Shown: one piece after another, positions 46,901-60,255 of the stretch
Layout: each line of letters begins with the position of its first letter
Position numbering within the stretch: position 1 is the first letter of the stretch
Source: Opisthocomus hoazin
Taxonomy: Eukaryota; Chordata; Aves; Opisthocomiformes; Opisthocomidae
Assembly (NCBI RefSeq): GCF_030867145.1
Contig: NC_134418.1
Span: 55,279,682-55,343,681 of the forward strand
Direction of reading: 5' to 3'
Length of the DNA: 64,000 bases
Notes under the pieces: model-generated
Seen by the model: the letters and a program-made list of their open reading frames with translations, nothing else
Database searches by the model: none
Told to the model about the DNA's origin: nothing
Program-made: the position numbers and the translations under genes

Positions 46901-49900
46901 TAGAAACAAAATATTTAATTAGCTTGTCTCCCTAAGCCTGCTGAGGAGGTAAAGATGCTTGGAGTGAAGTTTTCCTAAAGGAGACAGGTCAGAAGTAGAC
47001 AGATGTCCCCACCAAATCAGCAGGGGCTACCCCTGCCATTTCCTTGTGTGCAAGAGCAGTGACCTCCCTCTCTCAGTTGTCACCATGGCTTAGACCAGCT
47101 AAGACCTCAGGAATCCCTCAAAACCTCTCTAAATGGAATACAAATCAGTAAAACCCAAGATGTCACTGTTCAGGGCTATAGCTGCCCCTCCTGCAGATCC
47201 TATCTGCGACACTTTCTTTAGGATTGTGTTGGTTAAGATGGTACCATGGAGTAGGCAGATCCTGCAGAGTGTCCTGGAGTCTGAGCCCGGGACCTTAGAG
47301 GGCATGGTGCGACTCTCCCCTGCAAGCACTTGGGTTTCTTCCGACAAGAAGGACACCTCCAGCCTCACTGCTGGACCAGGTGCTGCCCATGCCTGGGAAG
47401 GGGTCGCTGAAGGCACGTGGGCTTTCTAAGTGAAGAGCTTCCTGGTGGCTTTGAATCAACAAAGACCATTGTCTTCTGTTAGAACTTCATAAATTAAACT
47501 ATTAAACCTCCAGGTTTATTTTACGAGTTATCAAAAATCTGGCTACATGACTGCTGCTGCAGCTATTGTGCTTATTCATTTGACTCTCTTTCCCACAACT
47601 TCCTTGGGATTTATTTGTTGTTGGCACCATTGAATGGGAAAGCCTGAGACTGTTGTGTTTTTAACTCGATAGTAAGTGGAAAAGGATTTTTTTAATGCTC
47701 GGTCATTTAAACCTATTTCTTCAATTTCTGACTTTTAAAGTATGTCTTTTTTTTTCAAGAAAGAGAAAAAATATCCATTCCATACAGTCTCAAATCTTAA
47801 TCTATTCAGCTGGGACTAGATCTCATTAAAGTACCCCAAAGATATTGACTGGGCTTTTGTCTGTAAGGAAGAGTTCCCTTTCTCTTAAAATATGATAGTA
47901 CAGTGCATATTTCCAAAAGGAGCTTAAGCTGCACTCTAAGTTTATTCTTCTGGACAAACAGAAAGATTTTGGATTTCTGCAAATGGAACAAAACTGTAAA
48001 TGAACATATATTTTTGTGCAAGAACAGAAGCTGAATTAGAATCTTTTTTTACAACTAGTGGGAATTAAACATTAGTTAAATAAAACAGAGAAGAAATTAC
48101 TAACTGCAATACACAACATTGAATTAGGAATGTGTCGGACAAGGATACATAATATTCTGGACTATCTTTGCAATTTACAGCTGTCTTTTCATTATTAAGA
48201 GGGCTGAGCAAGGTAAAGAGAAGTGACAGAGGAGCACATAGCTGGAGGTAAAAAGAGTAAAGGTGAAAAGAGAGGGGAGAGGAAAGTGAGTTAGGCAGCA
48301 GCAAAACCGAGGCAGAGGGAAGGGGGCCTCCACCAATTCAGCTGACTATACCGCAGCTTGAAAAAACTATGTTGTGAATGGCAGCCTGCTATTGGCATCA
48401 TCAGTGGCCTTTAGAAATACGAGGGAGAGAGCAGAAAAGCTGTCGTGCATCGTCCCTCGCCGCAGCGATTCATACCTGCTGCTGGGGCCAGCCCGGCTGG
48501 CAGTGGCAGCTGCCTCGGCGGAAAAGCGGTGCTGCTGTGTTCCGTGCATTTTCGCTGGCAAAGGGAGATGTGCAGCGGCAACTGTGCGGCCCGGGACAGA
48601 GGGGTTTCCCTTTCACTGAGTGCAAAGTTACTTTCTCCTAAGTTTCACCTGGCTCACGCAGGGTTTGTTGTTTGTTTGGTTTTTTTTTCTGAAGCTTGTG
48701 ATGAAACTAGGTCATTGCAGTAAACAGCTGTTATGTCAACTCCTGAGACATTATTTTTGGATAACAAAACTCTCAGAGTTTTCAAAAAGCAGCTGAGAGA
48801 AGAGCTGGTGCTGCAGTATGTGATCAGCTTTGTCATCATCAGAAATTTTTTCTTATCAACATCTCTGATAACCTAATTTACAAAGTAGTAGTAAAAGTTA
48901 ATGTTCAGCATATGGTTTGAATTTCAGCACTGTCAAAACATTACTTTTTTTAGCAGACTTGCAGCTACTTTTAAAGTGTTAGCATCAAAGATTCAAGGCA
49001 AATGCCAGAAAGCAAATAATCAAAACACATATCAGGATCTTTTGTAGGTTCCGCAAAGGTAGGCACAGCAGCTTCAGACACTGGTGGATGCAGAGGTGAA
49101 CAGAGCAGCTCCGGCTGCCCCTCTCTGGGGCCTTCGTCGAGCAGGTCAGCCAGCTCCTCCTCCCACCCACCCCTGTCCTGCCTGCTTTGGGGCAGTGGCT
49201 GTCCCTTACTGCATTCTTCTGGTGTCCTGCACCATGGGACTGTTAGAATTCTAACTGTGCTATATCTGGAGTTCTGGAGGGAATCAGGCCAGGCAAGCAA
49301 ATTTCAGCTACAGCAGTTTCATTTAGGTGCATTATCACCTCTTATCTCTAAGCTTTATTAAATCTAAGGGCCTCTCTGGCTTATCTGCTGCCAGATAAAA
49401 ATGGGAGTCCAGATATTCTGGCAAGGTTTATAGGCAGGTTGTAGGATAAAATCTAAAGAAATATAAGTGGAAAAGCTAGAGAGAGCATGTTACTAGCCCC
49501 TTTTTGACTAAGTCACTTTATTGGAGAAAATGGTTGATTTTCTCTGTCTCTTGGAAGGCAGAGTTGCAGGCAGACAGTGGTGGTTGAAAACGCCATCCTC
49601 CTCCTTCCACTGAACTAGCCAAAAGAGAGCACATATGTCCAGCCAGCACAATAGAAGAAATTGTTAAGATGGTTTTGAAACGTTCAGTGAGATTGCAGAA
49701 CTTGGAATGGCAATGCTTCCACAGGTCCCTTAGTGCTACCTTCCTACTTCATTCAAATGAATTCATACATTTTAGTGTGCTCCTGCATATTGTGCCAGTG
49801 ATTGTACCAGAAGGTCTTTACTACCTGTCTACATCCATTTTCAGCAGCTGAGCAGTAACTTTCTGTTCTGAGTTGGGTTTTCAAGTGGGAGACAATGTTA

Positions 49901-52900
49901 CTAGAAGCTTCATCAATCTGAAAGAGCAGGAAGTTAGTTAGCAGCCAAGAGATGCTGCTGTAAAGAAATGCAGTCCCCACAATTTAAATATTCAAAACAC
50001 AGACCTGCAGTTTTCATCAGAAAACAATCTTTCAATTTAGATTGTGCTTCCATCCAGACAGTGGCACAATTTCAGTCGCAAGGGAGGGCTGCGGTTTTGT
50101 GTTAGCGGAGATGCAAGCAAGGCAGAAAGAAACAAAGCCAAATATTTTACCACGCTATTTCCCACTGCTTTTTAATTAGGTCTCCATAGATATGATATAG
50201 TACAGATGCTGGAATCACCCTTGCATTTAGCTGATCCTGTTCAAGGAAACACAGTAGACCAGATGTAACTCTTCATACCTTTTGCACTTTGCTGTCTGAT
50301 GGTAAATAGAATTTGCCACCCATTGTTATCTGATTATACAAAACAAGCTTGGTAGTACTGCTAGGCACTGATTTAAACCTGAGATATTCAAGGTCACAAA
50401 TCCACCATTTACTTATGCATTCTGTCAAGAGTTGAGGCAAATTTATGGGAAAGTGTGGGAGGAAGTTTGTGCATTTCCAATGATTCTCTCAGACTGTCGG
50501 TCAAGGAGCTTTGAATACAAAATTAATTTGATTTTATTTTTAATCCCATTCATTTCTGCCACTGCAGAAGTGTTTATTTCTCAGATAAGCTTTTGAAACA
50601 CACAGTCACACCGAGGGGAAGACACGAGGGGCTTGCATTTGTTTGAGGCCATTGACCTCCCAGGCTCCCCATCATTCACACTGATGGAAGTGTGCATGGA
50701 ATTAACCCTGGTTCAAATTTCCATCACACTTTGCGGGGGTTTTTTATGTAATGAAACCTGAAAGTTGCTTAGCCACAAATATCTTTATGTCCTGGAAAAA
50801 GAAAATGCACCTTCTTACTAATTATGCATAAAATGTTATGACAAGCATCTCTGTAGAAGAATAGGATTGATAGTCAACTTATAAATGGCAAGAGCTTGCT
50901 GAGTCAGACCAGCTTTGATGCCAAGTTCTGTAAATGAAGTAGGAGATACTATCATTTCCAAAATATTACTACTTTATTCCTTAATTGACCGTACCACACA
51001 CATGGGCGAAATCCACCTTTCCCACTGGAACTATATAACAACAGTCAGGTTGTGGTTTTGTCAGGACAGTGGAGTAAGAGTTGTGGAAGAAAAAGGGCTC
51101 TTTGCCTACCTGAAGCAAGATGTACACATCCAACTGACCTAAAGCAGAGAAAGCACTTGCTTATCCTGCAGAGAATGTTCACTCCGGGAAAAGAAGTAAG
51201 GTGAGATTTCATTTTGAGTAAAAATATCTAACTAAGCAATAGTTAATAGTTAATCACATTCCACTTAGAACACTGAAGGAGGAATTGGAATAAAAAAGCA
51301 TTTAGATGTATCTAGTGTACAGTAATCTAATATAATATCCTTCAACTGTATACAGTATCCAGCTGTATATTGGGATTTTTTATACTTCATTGTGCAGTTT
51401 GGGAGGAGAAAAGTGGGCAACAACTCCAGCAAAATAATTTTGCTTTGATTGTTTGATCTTTTAACACATTTTATTCTTCAGATAGTATTCTGTTCGGTCT
51501 TAAACACACAAGCAAGTGTTGGGATCAGCTCCAAAATGTCTATCTGTAATTAGTAGCAATGATGAGTGCCAGCCACTATTTATTTGGAGTCATCCAGGAA
51601 TAATCAGTACTAGCACTCTCAGGGACAGCTATGGGCACAGTCCTGCAAAAGGAGCTAATTCAGTCCCCATTCTGACTTGTTAAATACAGCTTTAACTGGG
51701 AAAACTCTTTCTTTTCAAGTATAAGTTGGAACGGAATAGCTGCCCTGTGATATTCACTTCATATTTTTTTCTGGAAATGCAGGTGGATCTGGGCCAAAAA
51801 CAGCAAAAATCAGCTTTTTGTTTAAGAAGTTGCTGTAAACAGAGTTGTAAAGTGCTGGCCATATAAAATTATAAATAGCTAAGGAAGTACGCTTGTAAGG
51901 TACTATCTCAAGAACAAGTAAGAAGGGGTGGAGTGTCTCTTGGCATGCTCCTCTTGGCAAGGCACAGATGGGGCTCCGTGACTCAACTTCCTTGCTCTGC
52001 TGGAAAAATAGGACAAGTCCTTGGTAGATCTGAAGTGTTGTTCTCCCTGTGCCTAGATGGCTCCAAAGACAAATTCAGTGTGGTGGTACAAGCAAGCTTC
52101 TGCCCAGATCGTAGTCCTCTCTGCCTACCTACTTACACAGGAGATGGAGTGCTGTCTGTGTTATGTTGCATAACTGGCACCATGTTTTTCCTATGCAGCT
52201 ACTGTCAAGGCAAAATCGCTGCGTATCCATAGGCTAGAACTGTAACTCAGGGGTATTGATACCCCTTAAACTGCTTAAACTTCTTGCTGAAAGTGAAATA
52301 CGTAGTCTGTATGGACACAGGCATTTATGACTGATTGGTGGTAGCAACTCTTCAGAGCGAAACACTACGCAAGCAGATGGTAGCTGCTTTCAGTTGCTTT
52401 TAACCAGGAGATGAAGGGACCAGCTGGAGCCTTACTAGTGCTCAAAAAGCAAAGTCATTGACATTTCCCTGAGCCACCCTGTTTCCAGCAAAACTATTTT
52501 TAATATCCGTTCTGCAGTGCAGAGTTCCAGCCAGGAGCTACAGCCCAGCATGCAGAATGGTAAGCAGAGGTTTTATCGAAAGGGATTGATATTGATGTCA
52601 TCACTGGCCATGAGCAGAGAAGCTGATTGCCATATAGTCATATGAGAGAGAACAATCGAATTCAGGAATTAATTCTTAGCTAGGCATCCCACTGACAACT
52701 ATAAAGTGCTGATGGGTCTTCTACACTGAAATGTGCAGTGGTTAAAAAATAGGCAGTATGTGCCTCATGCAATCCAAATTTCTCTAGTGTAGGGTGGCTT
52801 ACTGCTTTTTTCTAACCGAAAGCTGAACAGCAGCCCAATTTTTTTACAGGTTGCTCAGGAGTCTCAAAATTTTCCTGATAGTTCAGTGCTGTTTGCAAGT

Positions 52901-55900
52901 TGTTATGATGCATATAAATGGCTGGTTGTAATAGAGGAAAAATTGCATGGAAAGTGAGATTGCTTGGAATTCAAGGGCACAGGTAATTTCAATTGTATTC
53001 TTTAAAAAAAAAGAGGTTTTCTCCTTTTTAATTGGACAGCCGCCTCTCTTCACCAAGTATCAAGTATACCAGTGCCGGCCTAGAAGCAAACCCCAGTCCC
53101 TTCTCTTGCTGCTCGCAGTCCTTCTAATGACCGCTGGCAGTATTTTGGCTTCTGTTGAAGTACAGATTTGTAAAGTAATAGAACAGATAATTTTGGAAAA
53201 TGGCTGGCAGAAGTTCACGTTTATGCATGCAGGGGCACTGAGCAGATATTGCTGGTTCGGAAATACTGCCAGTGTCCACTTGACTGCTATCTGGACAGCA
53301 GATTTCTGCTCCACTCTTTTGGAAGCTGTGAAGCAGGGTGGAGGAGCTCAGCTGCAGTCCTATGCTCTTCCGTAAAGACTCTCTGTAGCATGTGCACACC
53401 ATCACTTGCACAATCAGTGCCCGACTGACCACCAGGTGGCCTTTGCAGAAGCAAGAAGATAAGGTCAAGATCTTTATTTCTGGTTTGTGTGTAGACACTG
53501 TTTCCAGTCCTGCATAATCAGATTTCCTGTGCACCAGCTGACTTCCTAAGGTATGGTGTAATTGATGAGTAGAAAATTGCTTATTTATTATCCTCAGAGC
53601 ACTACAAATATCAGCAACAATCATCAGTATCCTTCTTGTACAGAGGCGGAATAGAGGCATGAACAGTTAATCACAGAGGTCCTCCTTTCGCTCCCAGCAG
53701 GCACTGCAGGGTAGTGGTGTCTCCAGATGGCTCAGGAGGGTTTAGTTTGCAAGAGAGCAGATAACATCTGTGTGTTGTACCCACAACATCACAGAGTGCA
53801 GAATGTGCTGCAAAATGGGTTGGAGAAGCTGAATGAACAGCAGAGTGGTTACTTCAGCACAGAGTTTTGTGCTGCAGTGGTAAAACTGCTGCAGCAGTAG
53901 CTAACCTAAAGAGTTTCTAACTTAGGTATGTCTGCACTATCCTGTCGTGGAAGTGGTGTCTGCCCAAATGGCAGCAGAGATAAAACCCAGCTCATCCAAG
54001 TCACTGTCAGGAAGTTAATCACTGAGCTGTGCAACCTTCAGCTTTGGTAATGATAATGATGCTACACCTCAACCTTTACCTCTGCTGTATGTGGTAAATA
54101 CGAGTATATACAGGACTGCACTGGAAGGGGTTGTGTCTGGTTTCAGGGAATTGGATGCTGAAAAACACTTCCAGGTGGTTCCAGCCCTGGTTAGAAGTGA
54201 CCTTTCCTGTGCCAGACTGGCACAAGGCCCTTTCGATAAAAGGCTCCAGACCAGAGATCCCCTCAAGTCCAGAGAATCCCAAAGCCTTCCCTATTCCCAT
54301 CTCACCTTTGCCACTGCTGCAGCTCGAGTGCTTCAGTCTGTATGGGCATGCGTGTGTGTGAGTGCGCAGTACTGCCTCCCACACCAGTGCCTCCTCTGCC
54401 AGGTACTCTGGATGAATACGTGTGCTATTTCATCATTCCATTTCCTCAAGGGCTATTTCTTTCTTCCTCCCGCCAGGTGAGGCAAAAGTCACATGTGCCT
54501 TCGTATTCATGTCTCACGGTGTGCTGCTGGGAGAGACATGGTGTTTCTGGTTGTGCTCATTCAGCAGATGTGGTGAAAAGAGGAGGATGCTTGGGGTACC
54601 AGGAACTGTCTTTGTCTGTCTTTTTCCTCAGTGATGATGGGTTAACAGCTACCTTAAAGCCTTCAGAGCAAGTCACACTTGAAAACACACTGATGAATTT
54701 GTATCCAAATGTTGGCTTCAGATTAGATGGCAGGAATAGTCTTCAGCTCCTATTTGAGGTTCAAGGAAGAATTAGACCAAAATACTGATGCATTTTGCCT
54801 TTCACCAGCAATAGAGACTTGTGAAATGCTCCTGTATGTCCTATAACCATGGGTCATATCTTTCACTGAAGTAAATCACCACCAGTTTCTTGCCATTGCC
54901 AGAAATATGCCACTTTACACAAAGCACAAAGAAGTAGCATTACTTCTGGAAATATACATATGCATATATTCATATCAATGCATGTCGATTACTGCATTGT
55001 TATACACTTCTGTGCCTTTTCACTCCTCCATTTTCAACCTCTACAGACTGTAATAATGCTGTTTTCTAAACTAAACACTGCTTTACTCAATCCCTTAATA
55101 CATTTTAGAAAATGAATAACAAAAGCATTAAATGCTTCATTCAGAATTAGCTGGCATTTGTGACAGCTGTAGAAACTACGCAAGATTCAGAAAAATAAAA
55201 GTATCAAGCCATAGGGATCAAACTGAAGCAGAGCTGTTTCTCAGAGCATTCTGGCTGGGGGAGGTTTGCTGTTCTATTTGAGGGAGGAGTTTTGATTTCG
55301 CAGGTGCAGGCATAGGTTAAAGCATTATACCTTTATCACAGGACTTCAGAGAGTTGTAGAGCCAGTAAGCAGTGCAGTTTTCACTGCATGCAGAAAGCTA
55401 CAGGTCAGGCTCTAGCAAAGCATTCACGGGCGGTGGTCTCATTGAATATATCCCCCAAAGAAAGTAGGAACAGAGGGCTATGGGGGAGCAGCCAGTGGTC
55501 CCCTGCAGAACTCGGAAGAGAGTAAATCTGTGCATCCCACTCCCAGAAAGCCACCATCATAGGAAAGGAGAGAGTCATGGTGTATCTCATGAGAAAAAGG
55601 TGTTTTTACAGTATTTCTTATTACACATGTTGAGACGTCAGACCCAAATCATGACTATTAAACAAATAAAAGTGGGAGTCCTGAACATGAGCTATTGCAA
55701 TGGCTGGATTCACAGGTCAAATCTGCTAATTCTGTGCCATCACCAAGAGCTGCCTTGTAGAGTGCAATCAAGCTTTGGGTGAATAAAGCCAAGAACAGGG
55801 TCTTTGCTTGTACAAAATAATCATGTGCTTTTTGCTAGGTAACAGAGCAAAACCACAGTAGGTATTTATGGTTTTTTTTCAGCTCACTTAATAAAGCCCT

Positions 55901-58514
55901 ATTTTGGCACAAAATCAGGACATACCTCATTCAGATCTCTGGTCAGCCAGGAAATGTCACCTTTGGTTTCTGACCCAGCCACAGTTCTCCTCATTTCTTT
56001 TCCTTTCCCAAGCCAAGTTTCATTTAGCGCATCATGGGCAGAGACTTGGGACCACATGACAGCGTTAGCTCAGTGCGGAAACCACAGTGGATTGCTGGGT
56101 GACCAGGACTGCTAAAAGGCCCTTGGGAACTAGTGTAGAAAGAATAATTTAGAGGAAAAACAGGAGTCTGTGTAGCTCGTGTTCACAGACATACACAAGC
56201 CTGTTCTCAGTCACAGTCGCTGCAGTTGTTCCTGTTAACAAGTCTCAGCTGAAACCGTCTGGTTTTACAGTTGACAAAGGCTGTTTGTGCAGTGTCAATT
56301 AGTTGAAACGTAACATGTTTGGGTATTTTTTTTCCTGATTTTTATTGTACTGTGTGTTTTGTGAAGCAATACCTTCTAAATCTCCATTGTGTAAGGCTGT
56401 CTTAAAACACTCCTAAGATCCGTGAAAAAAGTCTCTGTTAATTACATGATCAATTTCTTCCTTTAGTGTGCTTTTTTTGCATACTACATACCTTTCTTCC
56501 TATCCAATTATCTTCATGGGAGGGCAAAGAATAGCATTATTTACTGTTCTAGGATTACAGATCCTTAAATAAAATATATAATAAGAATTACCATGTCTAA
56601 ATAGGATTAGCATTCTTTTTCTACCCACATTTTAGGTGGATTATTTTTATACAATTTATTCTCACCCACCGTTTCTGTAGCAGCAAAACAGCTTTAAGCT
56701 CCTCACCCTCTTCTCCCCTTCCCCTGCCTGCTGAACATTTTCTTAACACAGAAGTCACTGAATAAAGCCAGAGGCCAGGTCATGTGTGAAATAGGATCTG
56801 AACCTTTTAATTTTTTGTATCTGGAGCTATTAACTTAAAAGTCTATAGCTCTCTTTCACCCTTTGCTTGTGATTCCCACAAGGAAACATGCACTGAATGG
56901 GACAGTTTGGGTGGGGAAACACGCTCTCCGCGAGGCCGAATTCCCAGGAGGGGTTTTACAGGCCATGCTTGGACCATGCTGGTGGCAGGGCCACAGGCAC
57001 CCTTGGCCGCATGGAGAGCTGGGCCGTAAGCAACAGGAAGGGGGCCCTTGCTAGGCGTTGGCCCCAGATGTGGGAACAGATGCTTTAGGGAGTACAGCTT
57101 GAAGCCTTCACCTCCTTCCCAGGCTGGTGGGAATCCATCTGGGACACTCCAAGCAGGAACATGCCCTGGTAATAAGGACCACAATTAGCTCCCATCTCAC
57201 CAAATCAAACTGAAAACCCCTCAAGGAACAGGTGCCTTTCACACTGCAGGTCACCTCTCTGGAAGGGCCTAGGGGGGCTCAGATCCCCCACTTGTGCAAG
57301 GCCCAGACTGAAGAGGCTAATGGGAGATGCCTGACATGTTTGTCTGGAGGACACCTGCGAGAGCTGGTTTTGCAAGCATGATAGATGAGCAAAAGTACCA
57401 GTTTAATTGTTCAGAGGGGATTAGTCCCAGAAAGAGAAATACAGATGCGATGGCAATACTACTGCTTCCATGGGTAGGTGGCAGCTGACAGAATTCTTGA
57501 GGGCATCTACTGAAACATAGAGTCATCATTGGTAGTCTTGTTAGACACTCTCACTGTGTTCCCAGTCAGGACTGAGATATCTTAGACAAAAATTTTGTTA
57601 AAAATCTCTATCAAAATGAGAGAAAGTAACTATTTTGCTTTCTTGACACTCAGTAATTTTAAATGAGCTGGTTGAGGACCTCGGTATTTTTAGGATGGAT
57701 TTTAGATAACTTCTTAGATAAAGAGGAATCTCTACTGCTATGCCAATGTTTACAATCAGAAAACATCATGACCTAGATGCTTCTAATGGCTGTTTCTCAT
57801 TCTGACATTCATTCTGGGTAAAATATTTTAAATGGGATACAGTAAGAAAATAGAGGGGAGAACTGATGGTTTTATAGTTATTACTTATGACTATTTACTA
57901 AAGAGCTTAAATGGATACTTTCATGTTTGAAATTCATTGCTAAAGGGGATAACTTTGGAAAGCATTGGGAATATTTTGTACTTAGACATCTGGTAAGAAT
58001 TTGACTAGATCTTGCCTAATCTTTTGACTAATAAATAGGAATGCCACAAATTTACCATAGCATGTCTTAGAAGTAAGATGGATGACAGGTCTTCAGTCAT
58101 GGCCATAAGCAGGTAACCATGAGCAAGCACATGTTCTTCTAGACTAGTCAGCTGGTAACTGCTTCTTGGCCATTGACTAACTGCCAATAACCAGTAAGGC
58201 TTACGACGACAGCAATGTTGGGCTTAAAAGCCACACAGATCAGCATGGTTCTCTGGATAAACTGAGAATAAGCTAAACAATGTAGGTCTTACCTTGAAGT
58301 TTATTACACAATACATGATCTGGGTGCAATTTAAAATAAAAATGAGGGGAGGAAAGTTTCCTGAGTCCCAGAAAGCAGCATCTCTGTAAATGATTGGAAG
58401 GGTAATTTGAGCTGCTGGGGTAGTAAGCTTCTCCTTAACAGAGTAGTGTCTAATGCAGTCCTTGGTTGTATAAGCAGAGGTAGCTCAAATAGCAATGGAG
58501 TGATGGTATTTGTG
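40948..58514. other. AT-rich gene-poor DNA, no gene recognised
   Basis: About 17.6 kb with no exon that I can defend. The longer open frames are 144 codons at 45,098-45,532 (plus), 142 codons at 52,947-53,375 (plus) overlapped by 178 codons at 53,124-53,660 (minus), and 148 codons at 54,342-54,788 (plus). None has domains I know. A CpG cluster at 48,420-48,600 is listed separately. Some stretches (for example 50,430-50,760) look like possible conserved noncoding sequence, but this needs an alignment. Confidence 0.5.
48420..48605. promoter_or_regulatory. Isolated CpG-rich patch, possible promoter or enhancer
   Basis: Around fifteen CpG dinucleotides fall within about 185 bases (for example TCGTGCATCGTCCCTCGCCG), while the surrounding kilobases hold very few. 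Such patches in AT-rich DNA often mark a small CpG island or unmethylated regulatory element. A plus-strand frame of 81 codons (48,374-48,619) crosses it but is not recognisable as protein. No TATA box or clear first-exon donor is evident, and direction cannot be judged. Confidence 0.35.
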
Positions 58515-58700
58515 TTTGGCACTGAAGACAGCACTAATGGAATACTGTGTCCAGTTCTGTCATCTGCAGTTCAAGTATATTAGCGAACCGAAATGGGTTC
58601 AGAGTGGAGTTATGAAAATAATTATGAAGCTTGAAAATATTTACTATGGGCATAAAATCCTGGATCTACGAGCTAGCATCTATTTTATAAAATGAAAGTT
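58515..58700 (+). mobile_element. Ancient CR1/L3-like LINE fragment
   Basis: The phrase GGAATACTGTGTCCAGTTCTGTCATCTGCAGTTCAAGTATATTAGCG corresponds to the CR1-clade block encoding L-x-YCVQFW-x-P-x-x-K-x-D, and the following GTTCAGAGTGGAGTTATGAAAATAATT.. to the QRR-x-T-x-M-I block. The reading frame gives MEYCVQFCHLQFKYI. It is far more eroded than the other CR1 copies in the window. Limits are approximate. Confidence 0.55.
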
Positions 58701-60194
58701 AAGGGATGGCTTATTTGCATTCCATAAGAGCTTACGAGGGAGGAAAGCTTTGGTGATGGCTCTCTGCAGTCTTGAAGACACAGGATTTAATAGTGAGAGT
58801 CTCATTAAAATTTATGGTAGCATTTTTTAAAACTGTTCTTTTTCTTTCTTTTATTTTGTTTTTCTTACTGCTACACTTAAATGAGTGTTAACATGGGGGA
58901 GTGCTGCTCAAGAGTCAGCCCTCTTGACCTTGGAAGCTATGAATCTGAGAAAACTACTAAGAGTATCTCAATCAATACATGAGTTAAAATTGCATGATCA
59001 TTTACCTACTCATAAACACAAGCACAGGGTCAGGGTCTTACCTAAAATCAGTTCTTTATACTGCTTTGAATGTTGAGAAAATTGTTCTTGACTGCTCACC
59101 TGTACATAGAGAACAGGCACCTTGCAGAACACTGGCTGTCATGAGAGACATAAGAAGGTTCCAGTGTCTGAGGCTAAAACGAAAAAGGAATCCAATATTG
59201 GAAGTGAAAAGGGTTGGTTGAGCAAATGGCACGGGTAAGATGTGGAGCAATGAGAGCAGCAGACAAGCTAAGCAACTTCCTGCCACACAGGAGGTCTGCA
59301 AAGAGTGGGGTTTCACACAAACACATGATGGTGAAATGAATCCTAAAAGGAAAAGGGATAAGGTAGGGATTTGTGTTAGGCTCGGTTTTTGTCCTCATTA
59401 ACCTGAAAGTAAGGGAAACTGCAGATGATGTGAAAGTACAAGTAACTGCCCCAGAGGTAACAGAAAAGAAGAGACAAAGAAAAAGCTGCAGAGAAGAACA
59501 ACATGGGCATAGAACAACGGTGTGAAATTTGAGGTGACAATATGTAAATTAACTCATTGAGGCAGAGCAAGAGATGGAAATAATCTAAAGGAAGGAAAAA
59601 TAGTACAGAGTAGCTATGCTGAAAGAAATGTGCAAAGATGGGAGCATAGAGCCTGTGAAACGAGTCTGCAATGTGATATGGTAGCATAAAAGATGGCATT
59701 AGTTCTGGATTTCAGATGTAAAAACACAAGTTCAGAGTCTAGGCTCTACCTGCAGGAAGGTCTGCTGCCAGTTCCCAGGCACAGCATCAGGTGAAGTTGC
59801 CCTGCTAATGTTCTGCTTTCCTGGGCACAGAAATACCACTCTGTGAGTTGGAATATTAATAATACAAGGCAATTTTTGAGTGATTGAAAGGAGTGTGAGC
59901 AGGACCCAGATCTGGGTCGAAGTATGTTTTGATCAGTATTTAGCTGGGGTATGTTGATATTTGACTGGTTTTAGCCAAAACCCCCTATGCACTTTAAAAA
60001 GTGATGAGGATTGACGCATGTTGCTGGAAGTTATGGGCTGAAACTGAGGGAAATGAGGCTGAAAATGATCTGGAAATCTGAGCCTTCCTTGGTTGTCAGA
60101 CAGGGGATTTCCCCAGAAAAATTCTAATGACTTTTTTGCCAGCTTAGATAGAGCACTAGCAAAATTGTGCAATAAAGAAAAACCTTTCAGAGGC
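58701..60194. other. Intergenic, possible further LINE scraps
   Basis: AT-rich, with no gene. A short piece near 59,370-59,435 (GTTAGGCTCGGTTTTTGTCCTCATTAACCTG...GCAGATGATG) faintly resembles the reverse transcriptase core of a CR1-clade LINE (V-L-G-x-V-F-x-L-I-N...ADD). I would not insist on it. Confidence 0.35.
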
Positions 60195-60255
60195 AGGGAG
60201 ATGGATTATATGACCCACTAGTCTTTTTCCATCTTTGACTTGCAATGGCTTTATG
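60195..60255 (+). mobile_element. Possible ancient CR1 3'-end scrap
   Basis: GGAGATGGATTATATGACCCACTAGTCTTTTTCCATCTTTGACTTGCAATGGCTTT resembles the plus-strand 3' end of CR1-type elements (GGATGGACTAGATGACCTCTGAGGTCCCTTCCA...TTCTATGATT). It is short and diverged, and may belong to the same old insertion as the fragment at 58,515. Confidence 0.4.

Noticed and set aside
50700-50725. GGTTCAAATTTCC as a tRNA T-loop
   Set aside because: No acceptor stem, D-loop or anticodon arm can be folded around it.
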